This document shows, in pieces, positions 58,145 to 64,000 of a DNA stretch of 64,000 nt. This DNA is from Anniella stebbinsi. Taxonomy: Eukaryota; Chordata; Lepidosauria; Squamata; Anniellidae. Made by a program: the position numbers and the translations under genes. Each line of letters starts with the position of its first letter. Within the stretch, counting starts at the first letter, position 1. Where the stretch lies: NCBI GenBank assembly GCA_029215795.1, contig JARDYH010000002.1, positions 295,337,973-295,401,972 on the forward strand, given 5' to 3'. The notes under the pieces are model-generated. The model was not told where the DNA came from and made no database searches. It worked only from the letters and a program-made list of their open reading frames with translations.

Positions 58145-58500
58145 ATTTCATTTATTTATTCAATTTATCAGTTGCCCTATAGCCAAAGCTCTCAGGGCAG
58201 CATCCATAATAAAAGCAAAAACATGATAAAGCCAGCAATAAAAGTCACTTGAAATGTGTTATTTTAAAAACCAGCAACAAAAATCCAGCATTTGAAAGAG
58301 ATAAATAACTGAGCAGATAAAAATGGAGAAGATGATTTTAAAGTGCAGTATTACATATATTTTAAAAAAAGCAAGCAGCACTTGAATACTTTTTAATGGG
58401 CTGGGAGAGTAATAAGGTCTTTGGTGTCAAAAGCTCAACAAAATATGCACTCAATGGGCCTCTCTAGGGAGGGCATTCAATAATTTGGGGGACAGTTGAA
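58145..58500 (-). mobile_element. L2-like LINE 3' end (minus)
   Basis: TATCAGTTGCCCTATAGCCA with AAGCTCTCAGGGCAGC, then an A-rich UTR, then GGGAGGGCATTCAATAATTT as the reversed 'NSLP' coding part. Same plan as 4376 and 36790. Confidence 0.65.
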
Positions 58501-58589
58501 AACATATTTGAAAACATACATAGGTTGCAATCCTATTCATGTTTAGATCTAACATTGATCTAACATTGATAATAGTCCATATATTAAAT

Positions 58590-58810
58590 GACTGTTGATA
58601 TCCACATTTCAAGGGGTCACCTGCTCCCACATGAACTTGCCCATTCCTTCGGATCTTTATAATGAAGACTTTCAGTGGCTAGGCAACCAGAGGCAGGGCC
58701 TTCTCTGTGATGCTGCTCGGTTGCTGAATATCCTCCCCAGGAGTGCTTGGTTGGTGCATGCTCTGTTAGCTTTAAGGCATCTGGTTAAGACAACTTTAGC
58801 CGCCTGAGTT
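58590..58810 (+). mobile_element. L2-like ORF2 end fragment
   Basis: A short plus-strand frame reads 'GLLCDAARLLNILPRSA' and 'ALLALRHLVKTTLAA', in the order of the L2 terminal block (FSVAAPRLWNSLP then the LLKT-type helix). Confidence 0.5.
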
Positions 58811-59637
58811 CTTAATGAATGATGTATTTTTACTTCTGTCACTGCTGTTTTAGCCCTTTTTTAACTGCTCTTTTTAGTCGCTAAGGACTTTCATTTTTGC
58901 CATTAGTTGCCTTCGAAACTAGGCTACACTAAACAACAGGATAAAAATGTTAATCATCATCGTAAGTTGTATTGCTGTCCTTGTTGTGTTCAGGGAAGGT
59001 GCCCCTATCATCCCACCCTGGTGGCTCCTTATTTGATAGGCTTACAGAAGGATCCCTGAGAATATTTTGAGGAACAAATAGAATTTTATGTGATCCAAGC
59101 TGCATGGCCTCATTATAAGGGAAGGAAGAGTAAGAGGGTCTAGTCATTAAAATTGAGTTCTGGAGAGGGGATTCTTGTTGTACCAAGTCATAACACCATT
59201 GGTGGACAAAGCAGAACCTCTGCTTGGATCTTTGTTACATTTTTTTATGAGATCTTTTTTCATACTACATTCACATTTTAACAGTCCGCAGACACAACCA
59301 AATAGGATAATCAAATTCAGTGGAACTGAACTATTTGAACTCTAAGTACTGTACCTAAGATGGGTGGTGGAACACACTGAGAATCAGGAAGACTTCCCAT
59401 TTGATTCAGGTGGAATTGGAGATACTTAGAGATTGCCATTGCAGAAAGCAAAGCCAAACTTCATAATGAAAGATTCAGGAAAAAAATGTATGTATTTTGA
59501 AGTTTTACAATCAATCTTTATTATTGGGTCATTTTGTTTGTTGTTGGATTATGCATCATGAGTGCAACCTGTATGTCACCCAGTGGAAGTAAGCTGACCT
59601 GTAGCATTTTGAGGAGTCATGACAAGGAGCTCGCGTA
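58811..59637. other. Unassigned sequence
   Basis: No gene or repeat recognised. Confidence 0.4.
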
Positions 59638-60020
59638 TTCATATCCCAACTTTCTTCCAAGGAGCTCAAAGGTAGGGTGACCATATGCCATACACTAGAG
59701 TGACCAGATACAAAAGAGGACAGGGCTCCTTGCAGCTTTAACTGTTGTGATGAAGAGGGAATGTCACCAGTTGCTGCATGCATACAAATGACACTTGCTG
59801 AAATTCCCTTTTTCTATACAACTGTTAAAGATACAGGAGCCTTCTCCTCCTTTTCACATGGTCACCCTATGTGCCTATTTTATCCTTACAATAACCCTGT
59901 GAGGTATGTTAGGCTAAGAGATATTGTACAAGTGTTATCCAGTGAGCTTCATGGTTGAATCTTCATGGGTGAGTGGGGATTTGAACCTGTGTTTCCTGTG
60001 TCCTCGTCCACTAGTCCATC
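59638..60020 (-). mobile_element. tRNA-derived SINE (MIR-like) split by a MITE (minus)
   Basis: The left piece 59638-59672 (CATATCCCAACTTTCTTCCA, AGGAGCTCAAAGG) and the right piece 59870-60020 (TATTTTATCCTTACAATAAC, CCTGTGAGGTATGTTAGGC, TGAGTGGGGATTTGAACC) together match the SINE at 5251. The MITE between them is a later insertion. Confidence 0.7.
59673..59869. mobile_element. Palindromic hAT MITE, internally deleted
   Basis: Begins TAGGGTGACCATATG and ends CATGGTCACCCTA like the 320-bp family, but only about 197 bp remain; most of the left arm is missing (the inner CACTAGAGTGACCAGATAC follows after 9 bases). No 8-bp duplication is visible. Confidence 0.8.
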
Positions 60021-60027
60021 CTTCCTC

Positions 60028-60090
60028 AACCTCCAGATGTGTTGAGCTGCAACTCCCATCATTCCCAGCCAGGTTGGAGACAGCTGCTCT
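60028..60090. mobile_element. hAT-like MITE, one arm
   Basis: CCTCCAGATGTGTTGAGCTG, CAACTCCCATCATTCCCAGC: same family as 41875 and 19740. Confidence 0.55.
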
Positions 60091-60984
60091 AACCACACTG
60101 ACCTGATATATGAAATTTCCTAGAAGCACCCTTCAATCCAGACTGAACCTCCAGCCAGATAAAAATAATAATAATGAGCAGCCAACCATGGGATTGTATG
60201 AACCGAGAATCAAGAAGCAGTTCTCAAGGACACCAAATAAGAAACCAAAGATTCGACAGAGATTTTGAAAATGGAAATTGTCTGGATGGGGAAGGGGAGG
60301 TTAATCCCTGAAAGAGAGAGACAGAGACAGAAAGAGAGAGAGAGAGAGAGAAGCTATTTGGTTCAGCGTAAGAAAGCAACAAACATCCCAAGAGTTAGCA
60401 ATATCAAATGAGATGAAGAATGGAGAATCGGAGTTAAACTCCAGATGGTAGAATGATCCTGTTGTCACACCAAAACTGCTGCACGGCTTGCAGTGGCTTT
60501 CAGCGGAATCGCACCCTAGCTAGCAGTTGTATTACAGAACAGGAAATGATAAGACATGCAGGCCACATAAAAATGAGGTAGGAAGCTGAACATGTGAGAA
60601 GAAGCCTTTTGTAACAAAAGACATTTTAGTTTCCCGCTGCAAATGCTTTTACCTTGGAGTGCACGTGTGCATTTGCACACACACATGTGTGTGCGTGGAC
60701 CAGTCGTACAAAGACCAGGAAACAACCCATTATCTCACTATATCTCTTTCAACTGTATCCTTCCCTATCCTCATGCCTTCCAGCCCCTGTAAGCATGGGC
60801 AATGTTCAGGGAGGATGAAATGTCTGGACTGCTGCAGGCTTGGGAAGGCTATTTTCCCTTTCCTATTTTTAGGGAATTAGTGTTTATTAGCCAAAGTATT
60901 GGTTAGATGGGGGAAAAACCCTACCTTTTGATAAGTTAAAAAGGTGCCCCCCCAATTACCTGTATTACAAATTACTATTTTACA
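60091..60984. other. Unassigned; AG microsatellite
   Basis: An (AG)n-rich tract lies at 60311-60350. No gene. Confidence 0.4.
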
Positions 60985-61195
60985 ATGATGTATTGCTGGA
61001 CTAGAACTCCCATGATCTCTGACCATTGTCCATGCTGGTTGAGGCAAATGGGAGTTGGAGTTGAATAACAACTGGAAGGTCACATTTTCCTAGTGACTGA
61101 TTCAACTACTGTCCTCCAGATACATTGGATCATAACTCCTATCATCCCCTGCCATGGCCCTGCTGGCTGGGAATGATGGGGTTGCAATCCAAAGA
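60985..61195. mobile_element. Two hAT-like MITE remnants
   Basis: First: ACTAGAACTCCCATGATCTC mirrored by AATGGGAGTTGGAGTTG (60998-61065). Second: CTGTCCTCCAGATACATTGG with TCATAACTCCTATCATCCCC and GGGAATGATGGGGTTGCAAT (61107-61190). Confidence 0.55.
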
Positions 61196-61379
61196 AGTGG
61201 CATGTGCTTACAGACAGGAGAAAATGGCTCTTTGCAGATAGCAATCACCGAAAACCGAAAAAAAATCTTTAGTTTTATTGCTTTATTTTATTAAAGTTTA
61301 CTTGATTAATTAACTAATTAATTGATTAAAACCCATCTGACTAATCGACTACATTTTTTAAAAAAAATTGAGTAACCTT

Positions 61380-61985
61380 AATTTATTTGTAGAGAGCTGC
61401 ATTTCTTTTGGGTAACGTCTTGCACATTTAAAGTCAAATTGGCCTTTTAGACAAGATGGACAACACCACTAAAGCATTTAGGGAAGTAGGATCTATTTGC
61501 AGACAAAGCACTGATATAAACAAAACCTAATTGAACATGCTCCTCTTTATGCACTTTGTTAAAAAGCCGCTGTCCTTGGGTATAATAAATCTCAACTTAT
61601 TCCTCTGATCTTGGGGCATAAACTATGTTCGGTGAATTATGTTACTTCTTGTCAAAAAGCACTGATTAAAATTTGCCTCACAGGCAGCGTAAAAACACAG
61701 AAAATGCAAAATAAAAATAAGTTATTAATCAGTCTAACGGGCAACTTAAATGAAGAGCTGTCTTCTGTGTCATATTAAAAATGATAATGAGGAACATTTC
61801 ACAAGGCGATATTTAAAAAGGAAAAAAGGAGGAAATCTGTCATGCAGACTTCTCAATCTGTATCTACCTTGTAGTTTAATAGAAGCAAACTGTATGACAA
61901 GATTTGAAGTTGGTTACCATGGCTGTCTTGCCTGGGGAATACCTGCATTTCAACATAAACTTATTCACATACCAAAAAAAAAAAA
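61380..61985. other. Candidate conserved non-coding element
   Basis: About 600 bp without repeats, AT-rich but of complex composition, with strings such as GCACATTTAAAGTCAAATTG and GATAATGAGGAACATTTCAC. All frames are short. It ends at a poly(A) run (61974-61989). Inferred from texture only. Confidence 0.3.
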
Positions 61986-62644
61986 AAAACCCACCAGGTG
62001 TTAGGTCTTCAATTCCCCTGGGACAGTAAGAATCTTGTCTTTACAAATATTTACATGTTAGATGTACCAGAGTTTTAGCCCAATTGCATACACATCATTG
62101 TGGGACAGGGGAAAGGGAGAAGGGTGAAATATGTTCTGACACAACGCTATGTTGCAATACAAATGTGTTCTGGAAAATTAGATTTGTATGATTCCCCCAC
62201 CTCTCAAACACACACACTTACACATATATCCTACAGGCAAAATTCTGATGTCCCCCCTCCCCTCGTGCACAGAAAGCAAAGGAGAGAAATGAACAAATCT
62301 GAAGCTTTTCTTATTCGTAGGGCTTTTTATGCTGGATCAACTGCACTGATAGAAGTGGATTTCTCCATCCCGTCCTTCTCATTGGAGCCTCTCCAGGCCA
62401 CTGAAAATGCTACACAGAGTGTCAGGAGACCCTCCTGAATGGGGTGACTGTGGTGTATGCGTGTGGGGGGAAGGGGATCCCATGAAATCAGTCAGATGGG
62501 CCATTCACAAGTGGAACTCTTCCTCTCATGGAAGACAGATCCTGGATCTAACCACTGTATGGTTAGAAAATTTCCATCTTATTTATTGGGTTTTAGCTGT
62601 GATACCAATGTGGGAATGGGGAGACTATTATAGGAAGGGTCAGT
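61986..62644. other. Unassigned sequence
   Basis: Short overlapping frames, no gene or repeat recognised. Confidence 0.4.
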
Positions 62645-62995
62645 GCCAGCTCCAGGTTTTTTTTTGGGGGGGGGCTTTGGGCAAGACACCCTGAATGGGG
62701 CCCCTCCTTCAGTGCCTTCTCATTGTCATTGTCACCAGCTGCTTTTGCACCTCATCTTTCCCATAAATCCTATCACTTTTTGCTTGATAGGCAGAGAGCC
62801 AGTGAGCAAGTAGGCAGTGGTATCTACTGCTCCTCCTTCTCACCACCACCATCATCTGGCTAGAGTGAGAGACAGGTGAACGAGCAGGTTGCCATGGTGA
62901 AGAGGAGGACTGACACCATGGAGCTCTTGTCAGTGGGACCTACTCAGGTGTGGTCCCTTGGCAGATTCCCAGCCATGCTGGCACAGGCACATCTG
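62645..62995 (+). repeat. Interspersed repeat, family B
   Basis: Opposite orientation to 44736-45057, sharing GAGCTCTTGTCAGTGGGACC, GCAGTGGTATCTACTGCTCC-like and GCCATGCTGGCAC blocks. Begins after a T/G run. Confidence 0.55.
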
Positions 62996-63490
62996 GCAAG
63001 GGTAACGCATGGCAGACTTGCATGGATCTAATGAGGAAAAACACCCTCAGCAAGCATGTTTGCTACATGTACATCAAGGTTTTCAGTGCTAAATCCCATA
63101 AAGCAGGATGATAATGCATGTCTACAAATGGTCAGGAACATGCTGAGAGTTGTTAGTGGCCTCTGTAAGCCTAGCACATCATCACCACCACAGGTCCCCA
63201 ACTGCTTGGAGACATGTATCATCCCTTCACCCTCTACAGGATTTACCTGTGAAAAACAGCAGTGTGCATACAGCAGGTGTGCTTGCCAAATTATGTGTGC
63301 ATTGACCCTATGATTTAAACCTCTGGCAAGGGTCCAGGTTTCATTGTGGGGAAACAGAGGGTGGGGAAACCAATACGTATCACTGGCATTTGAGGAGAGG
63401 TGAAAATAGTGCCAGGATCACAATGGCAAGTATCCTCAAGAAAGCATCTGATTATTTAAAAGAATTCCAAATAAAGAATACATCATGGGC
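62996..63490. other. Unassigned sequence
   Basis: No gene or repeat recognised. Confidence 0.4.
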
Positions 63491-63680
63491 CTGTTCAGAC
63501 AACATGCTAAGCCATGGTTATTTCACCATCCCTTTTGCAGCAAATGGTTAGTGAGCGTGTTTAAACTTTAAACCATCGTTATGTAGCCACCATGGTTAGG
63601 AATGGTTCACATGACACACTAAGCCATAGTATTTAGCTTAAAATGCTTAACCACTGTGGCTTAGCATGTTGTCTGAACAG
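63491..63680. mobile_element. 190-bp MITE with 24-bp perfect inverted ends
   Basis: CTGTTCAGACAACATGCTAA (plus GCCA) at the left is mirrored exactly by TTAGCATGTTGTCTGAACAG (preceded by TGGC) at the right. The interior repeats AACCATGGTTA-like and CTAAGCCATAG-like strings. No clear target duplication (GGGC / AGTT flanks). Confidence 0.75.
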
Positions 63681-64000
63681 AGTTGTCGAATCATCTGAGT
63701 GCATTCCATACAGTTAGTTCAGCTTTCCCCAGCCAGTTGCCCAGTAAAAATCCCATCATCTCCAGCAAGCATGGGCCAGTTTCTGTCTTCCCGGGTTCTT
63801 GCCCTGAGAGTAGGGTTAAGAGGTAGTTAGTAAAACCCTCTTTTTTTCTTCAAGTTTTCTATCCAGTGATGATTAGGCTTCATTAGAAAGCTATGAGGCA
63901 GCAGGCACACAATTTGTTATGTTAGAAACAGCTGTGGAACTTTTGCCCAGGAGTCCTGAGACTGGATTGAGCAAGACTAGTAGAAACCATTTGTTTTTGA
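63681..64000. other. Unassigned, with a MITE remnant
   Basis: TTTCCCCAGCCAGTTGCCCA and CCCATCATCTCCAGCAAGCA at 63724-63775 resemble one arm of the hAT-like MITE at 19740. Nothing else. Confidence 0.4.

Noticed and set aside
1..64000. Endogenous retrovirus or other viral gene copies
   Set aside because: Apart from one candidate solo LTR, no gag, pol or env-like frame was seen; the reverse-transcriptase pieces are L2 or CR1 LINEs.

Overview
This window looks like a non-coding stretch of a squamate reptile genome, probably a lizard, although the species cannot be resolved. I base this on the mix of repeats: CR1 and L2 LINE fragments, R4-type LINE ends, tRNA-derived SINEs, hAT-type palindromic MITEs and a Harbinger-like MITE family, set in AT-leaning, microsatellite-rich DNA. 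I find no host protein-coding gene. Apart from transposon reading frames, every open frame is short, lacks a credible splice or homology context, and usually lies in a repeat or on the wrong strand of one. The window may be an intergenic desert or a very long intron.

Layout. At 1-13 kb there is a GC-rich repeat with an exact 18-bp flanking direct repeat, CR1 ends, an old repeat with a CTCF-like motif, and the first Harbinger-like MITE (10687-11031). At 13-19 kb there is a tRNA-Ala-type SINE, a possible conserved non-coding block (about 14.9-15.9 kb, with two octamer motifs) and a CR1 split by two later insertions, one a hAT element with a perfect 8-bp target duplication. At 19-29 kb there are a second hAT copy, an L2 fragment with a reverse-transcriptase core, a CR1 broken by a solo LTR and a MITE, and two 320-bp palindromic hAT MITEs. 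The 29-34 kb stretch is nearly repeat-free. At 34-46 kb there are more LINE ends, a third 320-bp MITE and a CR1 split by a composite repeat. At 47-52 kb there is a third short Harbinger-like MITE and a 2,152-bp relative that carries a probable two-exon gene. At 52-56 kb there are two R4-type LINE ends, each sitting in a TAA microsatellite. From 56 to 64 kb there are old repeats and possible conserved non-coding DNA.

The most interesting item is the Harbinger-like family: three copies of about 350 bp (345, 355, 355) and one long relative share termini and CpG-rich ends. Three of the four have exact 3-bp target duplications, and the long copy keeps what looks like a spliced transposon gene with a poly(A) signal. 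The copies act as a fossil record of insertions rather than as a pathway. Statements about conservation and family names are inferences from reading the sequence; no database was searched.
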